A DNA stretch of 64,000 nt from Bradysia coprophila (lineage: Eukaryota > Arthropoda > Insecta > Diptera > Sciaridae). The notes beneath the pieces were generated by a model. That model did no database searches, was not told the origin of the DNA, and was given only the letters and a program-made list of their open reading frames with translations. The stretch covers positions 8,487,685 to 8,551,684 of the forward strand of contig NW_023503374.1 of assembly GCF_014529535.1 (NCBI RefSeq), written 5' to 3'. The position numbers and the translations under genes are program-made. Shown here piece by piece: positions 1-11,600 of this stretch; positions within the stretch are counted from its first letter, which is position 1; each line of letters opens with the position of its first letter.

Positions 1-858
1 AAATTTTAACCTTCAAAGGTATCCCTGTATCAATGGCCGTGCTACCATCTGGAATGCATCCTCAAAATTACCAGTCCGATTCTCAACAAATTACAACAAG
101 CCATCCATCCGGACAATACATTCTGGTTCAACGGGCAGTGCCTGGTGAAAATCCTGCTCCAAGAGCGTCCAGTGCACCACCAGCACAAAATCAGGTAACA
201 ATTTCCATTAATCCTCCGCCGGTTCAACCTAAAACTTATTTTTCGTCCGTCCTAAAGCAAACAATAACCACATCACATACACAAATGAGCAGTCGTGGTC
301 GTCCGGCATCCGTCGACGTTGATCCGCAAAATGAGTCTATGCAAGAAGTGCAGCACATCGTTGAATCAAACAATGGCACTCAATCGATGACCAGAAAAGT
401 GCCCAATCAAGGTCAGTTAATTTGAAATTACGGGGGGTTTTAAATGGAAAATTAAGTAAAATTCGATGGAAGAAGTAGCTCCAGGGAAGGTCTTGCAGGA
501 TAGTTGCTTTCGGTCATTTAATGCTTCTCAGTTTGCGTCTAAACTCGTAAATAGATTAGAGCGTGCTTTACCAACTTAAATTCTTTGTATATCATAATGT
601 CCTGAAAGGATTATTGAAATCTCTCGTGCTCTTGTTCTATTACATCCATCCATTAACATTTTGTCATATTCTACTTCAGGTTTTGTCTACGGTGACTTAA
701 GTATGGATTCGTCGTACCAACACTATTCCGGCGAAAATACACCACCAAATTGTGCGTGTGCATTGAATCCGATGGTTATTTGTCAGCAATGTGGAGCATT
801 CTGCCACGACGAATGTATGGGATCGTCTAAACTTTGTCTAACTTGTGTGATCAGATGA
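1..858 (+). CDS. Asx: Additional sex combs (Asx/ASXL), C-terminal two exons, partial
   Basis: This is the 3' end of an Asx/ASXL gene. One exon is open from the window edge to 411 (donor AG|GTCAGT, phase 1) and the last exon runs from 680 to the TGA at 856-858; the split codon restores a glycine. The first exon encodes a Gln/Ser/Pro-rich disordered stretch. The last 35 residues hold a Cys-rich finger: C-x-C, then C-x2-C, a C-H pair, a further Cys and a closing C-x2-C, ending in VIR. This matches the atypical C-terminal PHD finger of ASXL proteins. In the family, Asx partners the BAP1/Calypso deubiquitinase that removes ubiquitin from histone H2A. The ASXH domain lies upstream of the window. 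A possible acceptor lies near position 18, so the true 5' edge of the first exon is unsure. Confidence 0.8.
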
Positions 859-1076
859 ATCTTTCTCTTTTTTTCTGAATTTTTCGTTTTACATTTTAGT
901 TAAATGTGTTATACATAGGTAATGCATTTATTTATTTTATATTTTTCATTCAAAATAGCATTAAAAATTTGAATTTTAAGAAACACAAACAATCAATTGG
1001 CATTTTCTATTTACGAATATATATCGCATCGATATACTCAATACTGCCTATTGAGAACTTTCCGGACCTTCTTGAA

Positions 1077-4000
1077 TTTTTAGCCCCGTACGAAGTACTG
1101 GGGGCTTATAAGATTAATATGCCGTTTGTAACACGTCGAATTGGAAGCAGACAGTAAGGGCAAAGCATTTGGTTGTGTTCATAGATGACGAATCCGCAAT
1201 AAAAACAAGGCATCAGAACAGTCGGAGCGTTTGCTGCGACTTAGCCCCGTACAACCCGTAATCCTATTTCGTCCGCAACCATAATACGTCCGTAGCCCTA
1301 ATAAGCCCGGAACCCTAATACGTCTACAACCCTCTAATCCGTCTGTTACCAAAATGCAAGTCAAGTTGGGCATTGTCAAATTTACTGAAAGTGTTCATTT
1401 TTAAAATTGCGCATAGCGCAATTACGAAAGCCCGTACGAAGTACCTTTTAAATAAAACCAACAATTTACGACATTATTTTAGAAACCCAAAATTTTTTGC
1501 CAACTTTCCATTGGGTATTCAATTACCTCTCAAATGAAACAAAAACTAGCAAAATCGGATGAGATTTACTCGATTTATGTGCAAAAAACACTTAGGGCCG
1601 AGTAGCGGCCTTAGTCCAAGGGCCCAAATTTGAAACTTTTTTCGCCACGTTCTTTTCAGTGTTCAATTACCTTCCATAAAAAACTAAATCTAGCAAAATC
1701 GGATGAGATTTACTCGATTTATGTGCAAAAAACACTTAGGGCCGAGTAGCGGCCTTAGTCCAAGGGCCCAAATTTGAAACTTTTTTCGCCATCATTCTAT
1801 TCGGCATTCAATTATCTCTCAAATGAAACAAAAACTAGCAAAATCGGATGAGATTTATTCGATTTATGTGCAAAAACGACTTAGGGCCGAGTAGCGACCT
1901 TAGTCCAAGGGCCCGAATTTGAAACTTTTTTCCCCACGTTCTTTTCGGTATTCAATTACCTTTCATAAAAAACTAAATCTAGCAAAATCGGATGAGATTT
2001 ACTCGATTTATGTGCAAAAAACACTTAGGGCCGAGTAACGACCTTTGAGCCATCCCAACAAGCCCACATTGCATCTTACCCAAAAACAATGTTCAGCAAC
2101 TTTGTTCTACTCGTCAATACCTTTCATTTGATATATCACAAGCAGGTATTGCGAGCGTATTTCGGTAGATATAGGCGAAAGACTGAAAAACACCTATAGG
2201 GCCCTAGCTCTGGAAGGGCCGGCCCTACCATGCCCATTTTCGAACTTGACCTTACTTTTGTCGATACCAATCGGGGAAAAAAAGAATTTTGAAAAAAGGT
2301 TGTGATTTACTCTAGCTAGAGGGGTCACGGACGGACGGACGGACGGACGGACGGACGGACGGACGGACGGACATTTTTAGCCCCGTACGAAGTACTGGGG
2401 GCTTATAAGATTAATATGCCGTTTGTAACACGTCGAATTGGAAGCAGACAGTAAGGGCAAAGCATTTGGTTATGTTCATAGATGACGAATCCGCAATAAA
2501 AACAAGGCATCAGAACAGTCGGAGCGTTTGCTGCGACTTAGCCCCGTACGATCCGTAATCCTATTTCGTCCGTAACCATAATACGTCCGTAGCCGTAATA
2601 CGCCCGGAACCCTAATACGTCTACAACCCTCTAATGCGTCTGTTACCAAAATGCAAGTCAAGTTGGGCATGGTCAAATTTACTGAAAGTGTTCATTTTTA
2701 AAATTGCGCATAGCGCAATTACGAAAGCCCGTACGAAGTACCTCTCAAATAAAACCAACAATTTACGACATTATTTTATAAACCCAAATTTTTTTGCCAA
2801 CTTTCCATTGGGTATTCAATTACCTCTCAAATAAAACAAAAACTAGCAAAATCGGTTGAGATTTACTCGATTTATGTGCAAAAAGCACTTAGGGCCGAGT
2901 AGCGGCCTTAGTCCAAGGGCGCAAATTTGAAACTTTTTTTGCCATCATTCTATTCGGCATTCAATTATCTCTCAAATGAAACAAAAACTAGCAAAATCGG
3001 ATGAGATTTACTCGATTTATGTGCAAAAAACACTTAGGGCCGAGTAGCGGCCTTAGTCCAAGGGCCCAAATTTGAAACTTTTTTTGCCATCATTCTATTC
3101 GGCATTCAACTATCTCTCAAATGAAACAAAATCTAGCAAAATCGGATGAGATTTAATCGATTTATGTGCAAAAAACACTTAGGGCCGAGTAGCGGCCTTA
3201 GTCCAAGGGCCCAAATTTGAAACATTTTTTGCCATCATTCTATTCGGTATTCAATTATCTCTCAAATAAAACAAAATCTAGCAAAATCGGATGAGATTTA
3301 CTCGATTTATGTGCAAAAAACACTTAGGGCCGAGTAGCGGCCTTAGTCCAAGGGCCCAAATTTGAAACTTTTTTCGCCACGTTCTTTTCGGTATTCAATT
3401 ACCTTCCATAAAAAACTAAATCTGGCAAAATCGGATGAGATTTACTCGATTTATGTGGAAAAAACACTTAGGGCCGAGTAACGACCTTTGAGCCCTCCCA
3501 ACAAGCTCGCGTTGCATCCTACACAAAAACAATGTTCAGCAACTTTGTTCTACTCGTCAATACCTTTCATTTGATATATCACAAGCAGCTATTACGTGCG
3601 TATTTCGGTAGATATCGTCGAAAGACTGAAAAACACCTATAGGGCCCTAGCTCTGGAAGGGTCGATCCTACCATGCCCATTTTCGAACTTGACCTTACTT
3701 TTGTCGATACCAATCGGGAAAAAAAAGAATTTTGAAAAAAGGTTGTGATTTGCTCAAGCTAGAGGGGTCACGGACGGACGGACGGACCGACAATTCCCAA
3801 CTTGACTTGCATTTTGGTAACAGACGCATTAGAGGGTTGTAGACGTATTAGGGTTCCGGGCTTATTAGGGCTACGGACGTATTATGGTTGCGGACGAAAT
3901 AGGATTACGGGTTGTACGGGGCTAAGTCGCAGCAAACGCTCCGACTGTTCTGATGCCTTGTTTTTATTGCGGATTTGTCATCTATGAACATAACCAAATG

Positions 4001-5690
4001 CTTTGCCCTTACTGGCTGCTTCCAATTCGACATGTTACAAACGGCATATTAATCTTATAAGCCCCCAGTACTTCGTACGGGGCTAAAAATGTCCGTCCGT
4101 CCGTCCGTCCGTCCGTCCGTCCGTCCGTGACCCCTCTAGCTAGAGTAAATCACAACCTTTTTTCAAAATTCTTTTTTTCCCCGATTTGTATCGACAAAAG
4201 TAAGGTCAAGTTCGAAAATGGGCATGGTAGGGTCGGCCCCTCCAGAGCTAGGGCCCTATAGGTGTTTTTCAGTCTTTCGACGATATCTACCGAAATACGC
4301 ACGCAATAGCTGCTTGTGATATATCAAATGAAAGGTATTGACGAGCAGAACAAAGTTGCTGAACATTGTTTTTGGGTAAGATGCAACGCGAGCTTGTTGG
4401 GAGGGCTCAAAGGTCGTTACTCGGCCCTAAGTGTTTTTTGCACATAAATCGAGTAAATCTCATCCGATTTTGCTAGATTTAGTTTTTTATGGAAGGTAAC
4501 TGAATACCGAAAAGAACGTGTCGAAAAAAGTTTCAAATTTGGGCCCTTGGACTAAGGCCGCTACTCGGCCCTAAGTGTTTTTTGCACATAAATCGAGTAA
4601 ATCTCATCCGATTTTGCTAGATTTAGTTTTTTATGGAAGGTAACTGAATACCGAAAAGAACGTGTCGAAAAAAGTTTCAAATTTGGGCCCTTGGACTAAG
4701 GCCGCTACTCGGCCCTAAGTGTTTTTTGCACATAAATCGAGTAAATCTCATCCGATTTTGCTAGATTTAGTTTTTTATGGAAGGTAACTGAATACCGAAA
4801 AGAACGTGTCGAAAAAAGTTTCAAATTTGGGCCCTTGGACTAAGGCCGCTACTCGGCCCTAAGTGTTTTTTGCACATAAATCGAGTAAATCTCATCCGAT
4901 TTTGCTAGATTTAGTTTTTTATGGAAGGTAACTGAATACCGAAAAGAACGTGTCGAAAAAAGTTTCAAATTTGGGCCCTTGGACTAAGGCCGCTCCTCGG
5001 CCCTAAGTGTTTTTTGCACATAAATCGAGTAAATCTCATCCGATTTTGCTAGATTTTGTTTTATTTGAGAGATAATTGAATACCGAAAAGAACGTGTCGA
5101 AAAAAGTTTCAAATTTGGGCCCTTGGACTAAGGGCGCTACTCGGCTCTAAGTGTTTTTTGCACATAAATCGAGTAAATCTGATCCGATTTTGCTAGATTT
5201 AGTTTTTTGTGGAAGGTAATTGAATACCGAAAATAACGTGGCAAAAAAGTTTCAAATTTGGGCCCTTGGACTAAGGCCGCCACTCGGCCCTAAGTGTTTT
5301 TTGCACATAAATCGAGTAAATCTCATCCGATTTTGCTAGTTTTTGATTCATTTGAGAGATAATTGAATACCCAATAGAAAGTTGGCAAACAATTTTGGGT
5401 TTCTAAAATAATATCGTAAATTGTTGGTTTTATTTGAGAGGTACTTCGTACGGGCTTTCGTAATTGCGCTATGCGCAATTTTAAAAATGAACACTTTCAG
5501 TAAATTTGACCATGCCCAACTTGACTTGCATTTTGGTAACAGACGCATTAGAGGGTTGTAGACGTATTAGGGTTCCGGGCGTATTACGGCTACGGACGTA
5601 TTATGGTTACGGACGAAATAGGATTACGGGTCGTACGGGGCTAAGTCGCAGCAAACGCTCCGACTGTTCTGATGCCTTGTTTTTTGAAAT
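1077..5690. mobile_element. Fold-back repeat cluster, family A (AGCCCCGTAC ends), several copies head to head
   Basis: The block is built from three modules. END is about 130 bp and closes in a GTAC-TTC-GTAC hairpin followed by GGGGCTAAAAA. START contains CATCAGAACAGTCGGAGCG. BODY has about 145-bp monomers, each with CTTAGGGCCGAGTAGCGGCC, and finishes in a GGAC microsatellite. Order seen: inverted END (1077-1207), START plus BODY forward (1208-2372), inverted END (2373-2507), START plus BODY forward (2508-3790), inverted START (3791-3956), END forward (3957-4088), BODY plus START inverted (4089-5690). The right part is therefore largely the reverse complement of the left. No protein of a transposase was found; short open frames here are by-products. 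The layout resembles Drosophila Foldback elements with tandem-repeat arms, but the family is not identified. Confidence 0.85.
2329..2372. repeat. GGAC tetranucleotide microsatellite
   Basis: About eleven GGAC units close the forward BODY module of the family A repeat. The complementary TCCG tract lies at about 4089-4129, and related GGAC/GACAGACG tracts sit at the same place in the other family A copies (31186-31290, 36804-36860, 41213-41240). Confidence 0.95.
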
Positions 5691-5759
5691 ATTTTTCAAA
5701 AGGGGGTTTCAAGAAAAGGAGGTTTCAGGAAAACTTAGAGAATCAGGAAAATTATTCAA

Positions 5760-6995
5760 AATTAAAATATTCGAATATGCCAATAGTGCCAATAGTCTCT
5801 TTATAATAATGTGGCTAATGGCACCGGGTGCCAATAGTCTCTAATGCTAATCGCACCCGGTGCCATTAGCCACAGTATTATAAAGAGACTATTGGCGCCC
5901 GGAAAAATTAAAATTAAAATAAAAAATCTGGATATTTTGAAAATTAGACTTGTTTTGTACACAATCCTAGGGAATCCATCTTTTTACGAAATGTAACGTA
6001 AAGGCGTATTGTTCGATCCTGAGGAATTCATCCTTTTACGAAATGTAACATAGTTCGTTCGATCATAGGGAATTCGTCCTTTTACGAAATATAACGTAAA
6101 GAAGGGTTGTTCGATACTAGGGAATTCATTCTTCTACGAAATGTAAGGTAAAGGCGGATTGTTCGATTCTTAAGATTTTATTTGAAAATAAAGAAGTGAA
6201 TGAAAAAAAAATCAATTCATCCTTTTACGAAATATAACGTAAAGGGAGTTTGCTCGATCTTAGGGAATTCGTCCTTATACGAAATTTAACGTAAAGGCGG
6301 GATTGCTCGATCCTGAGGAATTCATCCATTTACGAAATGTAACGTAAAAGGAGTTTGTTCATCTTAGGGAATTCATCCTTCTGGAAAGGTGGATTTTTTG
6401 ATCCTAAGGAATTCATTCTTTTACGAAATGTAACGTAAAGGGAGTTTGTTCGATCTTAGGGAATTCATCCTGTTACGAAATATAACGTAAAGGGAGTTTG
6501 CTCGATCTTAGCGAATTCGTCCTTATACGAAATTTGATGTAAAGGCGGATTGCTCGATCCTGAGGAATTCATCCTTTTACGAAATGTAACGTAAAGGTAG
6601 TTTGTTCGATCTTTTGGAATGTATCCTATTGAGAAATGTAACGTAAAGGCGGATTGTTCGATACCTTTACGTTACATTTAGTAAAAAGATGAATTCTTTA
6701 GGATTGTGTACAAAACAAGTTTAATTTTCAAAATATCCGGATTTTTTATTTAAATTTTAATTTTTCCGGGTGCCAATAGTCTCTTTATAATACTGTGGCT
6801 AATGGCACCGGGTGCCAATAGTCTCTTTATAATACTGTGGCTAATGGCACCGGGTGCCAATAGTCTCTTTATAATACTGTGGCTAATGGCACCGGGTGCG
6901 ATTAGCATTAGTATAATAAAGACTCTATTGTCACCTGGTGCCATTAGCCATTGTATTATAAAGAGACTATTGGCACCCGGTGCTCTAGAATAGTC
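5760..6995. mobile_element. Second fold-back element with GGTGCCAATAGTCTC arms and a tandem core
   Basis: The outer parts carry repeated units containing GCACCGGGTGCCAATAGTC and TTTATAATACTGTGGCTAATGG in both orientations. The arms at about 5846-5969 and 6700-6817 are reverse complements of each other, both including ACAAAACAAG and the AATTTTCAAAATATC stretch. The core at 5970-6690 is a degenerate tandem array of roughly 50-bp units built on GGAATTCATCC and TTTACGAAATGTAACGTAAAG. It abuts the family A cluster. No coding capacity is credible. Confidence 0.8.
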
Positions 6996-8097
6996 TCTTC
7001 CTAAAATATTTTCCTCGAAAATATTCCCGGTCTTGGATATAGAATCGGTATTGCTTGTGCTACTAACTAACTGGTTCAAAATCTAGAGTGAAATGACAAG
7101 CCTCAATATATAGAGAAATCAGATGCCTAACTCCGCATAAGACACAAGAATCTTTATGAAATCAGGATTTGTTTTTTCAACTCCAACTATCATTTGTACA
7201 TGTTCAATAACGGAATTTAGTAGAATATCCCAGGCTCTATAGTTTACGCGGAGCAATATAACAGTAAGGCATAGGAAGAGACAAGACGAATATGGGAATA
7301 ATTAAAATCTATCGAGATGTAACACAAACAGCGAAATTACTTACGTTGATGATAATTTTGGTATTTGTTGGAGAATGTTGGAATCATCAAAATATGTCGA
7401 GGCCATCGTTAGCACAAAGGAGAATGTTTAGAAAATATAGCGAGATTCACCTTAATGAAAGTACTTGCTACGAAGTTTCCACAATCATTTTACGATATTT
7501 ACTCAAACTAAGTCTGACAGTCATAGAGTTATGAAAAACTTGCAGGAATAGTCAGACAGAGACTATACTTGACCAGATATTGGAATAGAATCGAAAGTGA
7601 ACAGAGTAGTTATTTCCGTATCTGTTGTGGAAGGTATATTTTCAGACAATATTGCGAGCAGCCAAACGAAGGGAACTTTTCATGCAAAGAGGCCAAAAAT
7701 CACCAAAGTATGAACGGCAAAAGTGTATCAACATAAATCTATTGATTCTGTTACTTCTGTTGTTGAAAGTATCGCTTAGTGTTACATGCAAAATCTTTTA
7801 CTTTTTCCTTTCGACTAAACATTTCACTTCTTATAAAATAACACTTGCCTTCTTCTTCCCTCTAAGTAACTTTCCATTCCATTGTGTTCATCTCGAGGTT
7901 CATGTAAAGCGAAAAAAATCGTGAGAGGGCTAGAGTAAATTTCTTTGACACTTTCACATGAACCGCCTTAACGCGAATGATTTAAAATCGGTCTACAATA
8001 CTCACAATATAGTTGATAGTATTTGAATCCGCCACATAGGAAAAACGCAACATGAAACGTAAAGTTCTGATGGACTCATCCCACTATGCTATGTAAT
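6996..8097. other. Intergenic, no feature recognised
   Basis: AT-rich sequence with only short open frames of unbiased composition. I see no exon-like segment, RNA gene or clear repeat. Confidence 0.6.
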
Positions 8098-8500
8098 TAT
8101 AAGAGTAATTATGCCTAGAGAGGAAATTTGTACGACCTAAGAGTAATTATACCTAGAGAGGAAATTTCGAACAAAATTACATAAAATATGTGGTCCGAAC
8201 ATAAAATACGAAATGTTTATTGGTATGTGTGTTTTCCCTCATATTTAACAGGGCAAATTGAACTACAAAAACCGAAAAAGCGTCAACGCATACATGTATT
8301 GGTATAAAATTACACGAAATGTGTATCTTATACAAACTGATGTTGGGACCACATTTCGTCGCACAAATTTCCTCTCTATGTATAATTACTCTAATTGTAC
8401 GACGAAATGTGGTCCCAACATCAGTTTGTATAAGATACACATTTCGTATAATTTTACACCAATACATGTATGCATTGACGCTTTTTCGCTTTTGATAAAG
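8098..8500. repeat. Palindromic MITE-like repeat with tandem flank
   Basis: A 95-100 bp inverted repeat has arms at about 8270-8368 and 8397-8492. Both contain TGTGGTCC/GGACCACA with AACATCAGTTTGTATAAG, and both end near the sequence TTTTTCGC. Just upstream a unit containing AGAGTAATTATGCCTAGAG is present twice in tandem (8101-8170), and its complement recurs in the hairpin loop. No target duplication was found. Confidence 0.7.
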
Positions 8501-8639
8501 CTGGTGGTAAGCGACCAAAAGTCGAAAAATGAGGTTTCGTAGTCCGGATTTCATTTCCGTGAGATGATGAGGACACGGACGTGTATGGGCTCGTTGGAAA
8601 TCTGAGGTCGAGTACTCTCGAAGCAAATATTACCATCAT

Positions 8640-11600
8640 AAAGTTTGATGATCAACGGCCGAAAATATGACATCCGAAAAATATCTCAGAATCGATGGAA
8701 CCTCGGTGAACTTTGACAGGGCTGTGACCTCACTAATGCAATTATTTGATTAAGTTATTTTATATTATTAGCCGCTTACCAACAGCCAGTTATGGAAAAT
8801 CAACTAACTATCCATATACAAAAAAGTAGAGGAAAAAATAGCACCGATTTCGGTCAGTCAAAATCAAAAGAATCCCTCGAAATAAAATTGAACTGAAGAA
8901 GCAGATCGAATGACTTCCATATTTCTGCAGCCTATTACAATAACTAGTTCCTGCCAATTGCGTTTTTTTTATTAAAAATTTCGATGAGCGGACAATAAGT
9001 AAGTCGTATTAAAGTTTTATCTTAATTTTTGTTGTCCCATTTTCTCGAAAGATTTCGTTTTTTAATTTTAAAACGTTTCCTGAATATGCAGAGCTGCTGG
9101 AAAAACCCAACATTAGCCGTAGCAGGTAATCATTGAGAACGGCTGTTATAGGTAATTTCTTAAAAAATTACCGTCATTGAGTAACTTTTTCCAAAATTAC
9201 TCACCACAGGTAATACGTTACTTGCTGTGGGTAATTTTTCCAAACATTACCAATTACAGCTGATGTATTACCTACTGCAGCTGTAGTTTTCAAATTATTT
9301 TTCCTCAGTGTAGTTGGAATACCTTTTTAGAAATATTTTGCCAATAATACCTTCGCGTTGCGAGGTGTGTTGGAATGAAAATCGAAAATTAGCCTGTTAT
9401 AAATTTGAATCAGCCTTATATCAAAACAAAACATATTGACTGACCCCACAGAAGCCGTACTTTGACGATGTGCGAAAATAACTGAAAATCTAAATCACTC
9501 AAATAAACCGACCGACCAACTAATCGGCTACCAAACGATGAATATTTCAATAAATTGAAAATGTAGTACATTTAATGTACGTGAATTTTACCTATCCCAA
9601 AAATGCGTTAGCAAAACTCAACGTACCTACAATATTACCTAACATTCTTCGTAGATATATCCCCTATACGATGCCGACGACGATTATGTAATTCGATGTA
9701 TAATATATCTACTCACATGTCATGTGTAGACTTCTTACCCGTATAGCCAGACAGACCCCGATACCATAATATTGAATGTCAAACAAACAACTCCGGTGCA
9801 CAGCAGCTCAGCGTGAACTGCATATAACTATAATCGGCCATACGGGCATATTTTAATTGAATTTTGAGAAAATTCATAAATTGTTTCCGCTTTTTTTTAC
9901 TGCTCAACGTATGGCCCAAAGATAATTTAAAACGGGATATGAAACGTAATTTTATATTTCGATGGAAAACGACGGTGCCTATAGTCGAAACATGTGAAAA
10001 TTGTACATACAAATGAATGGGGGTGAGTTTGTTCAACTGGTGAAATGATGAAAATTGAAAACATTCCGTGAAACAATCCTGGCTATTCGTGATAATTAAT
10101 TTATATATAACATTGTGATGATCTACGTAGGACTTGGCCGATTGAAATGTGAGTATATGGAATGTATTGTGTATGCAATCGGTTATTAATTTAATGAGAA
10201 ATGGCTTTGTAATGTTTCTTGTTTGGGAAAAGAGCTGGGAAAATCGATATCAGACCGAGACAAATTTTAATTGTTGAATTCGTTCTGTTCAGCTTCAGAA
10301 TGGAATGTGTTTTTGTTTTTTGTTAAGAATGTTTTGGATTTCCAACAATCTTATGTCGAACGTTTGATGAAAAATATTTTATTTCATTAACATGACGTGT
10401 GAACATACCATCTTGCTATATAAGACAACCCTAGCTTAGCTTATTTTTATGGTTGTTCTTAAAAAAATATAGAAGTGGACTAAGTCTTCTCTAACTGCTT
10501 AAATGTAAATTTAAATAATTTGCTATAGTAACTGTCTCCCGATCCTTAAACAATCTAACTATTGCGAGTCAATAGAGACTACAACTATCGACACAAAACC
10601 TTATGTTGTATCGCGGGGAACGGGGGAACGGAACACTCACACTGATTATACGTTTCCTGTATCTGAAGTATTAGGACTTATAATCTGATGGGATGAGTTC
10701 TACTAAATATTGAAAATGCTTCAATTTGGCAAACATTTAGGAAATGAGCAGGCCGCGTTTGTCGGTGATCGTTTGCTATTTCGAATTACATGCCAGTTTA
10801 CGCAGATCTGCCAAATAGGTCTACTTCAGAGTTCAGATTTCACCCAGAGACTCGAGTAGACAATTTCTAAAATTATGATTTGCAATATAATAATTTGCCT
10901 AAAGTCTTGTATCATGGCAGAGTAAAAGTTCAAATTTCCCTGAAGGTGAAGAAATCGTAAATTGTTATTGAAAAATGGACAAAAATGACATTTTAAAAAT
11001 GTTTAAAGACGTAAATTTTGTGTTTCTATGTATTTCTTACAATATCAAAGCAATCTAAACAAGAAAACAAAAGAAAAAAATTTCACCAGAAAAATCGGTC
11101 TAAAAATCCTATGCAAGACCATGGATTTTTATCATGAAAAATTAATGTGGCGCCTGCACTTTGTAAAATACAATAATACTTCCTTCAGCAAAATTGTAGA
11201 AAATGATATAGAGAACAATATTACCAAATTTTTTTTAACTTCAACATTAAATTTAAAACACCAATTTGGAAAACTCTTAAACGATTTGGAAAATTCGGAA
11301 AATCTAACTACGACATAAAAAACTTTGATCTTTTACCTTTAAAATGAGCTACCACACGTATCTCTCAGTTTCACATAACCTTGTCAATATATTTGAGACG
11401 AAGGGGACGGAAGAGGTGGAATTTTTTGTCTCTTCTTCCAAAAACTATTTCTTCGATGTCCCCAACAACCTCCAATCACTTGTTTGTCGAAACTCGCTCG
11501 TTAGACGTTCATTGCGTTATTAACTACACTGTAAACAAAGTCGCTAGTTAGAAACGATGTTTTGCAACGATTAGGAAATATATAATCGAGAGTATGTAAA

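Noticed and set aside
1179-1379. Repeated 60-66 codon open frames in the family A START region (also 2476-2676, 3802-3987, 5506-5844)
   Set aside because: They repeat because the START module repeats, read on the strand opposite to any element order, and show no protein family.
1077-5690. CRISPR-like array suggested by regular 145-bp repeats
   Set aside because: The units are long, contiguous and without unique spacers, the genome is eukaryotic, and the array belongs to a fold-back element.
6750-7079. 109-codon frame with repeated LLAPGAIS words
   Set aside because: It is the translation of the GGTGCCAATAGTC tandem units.
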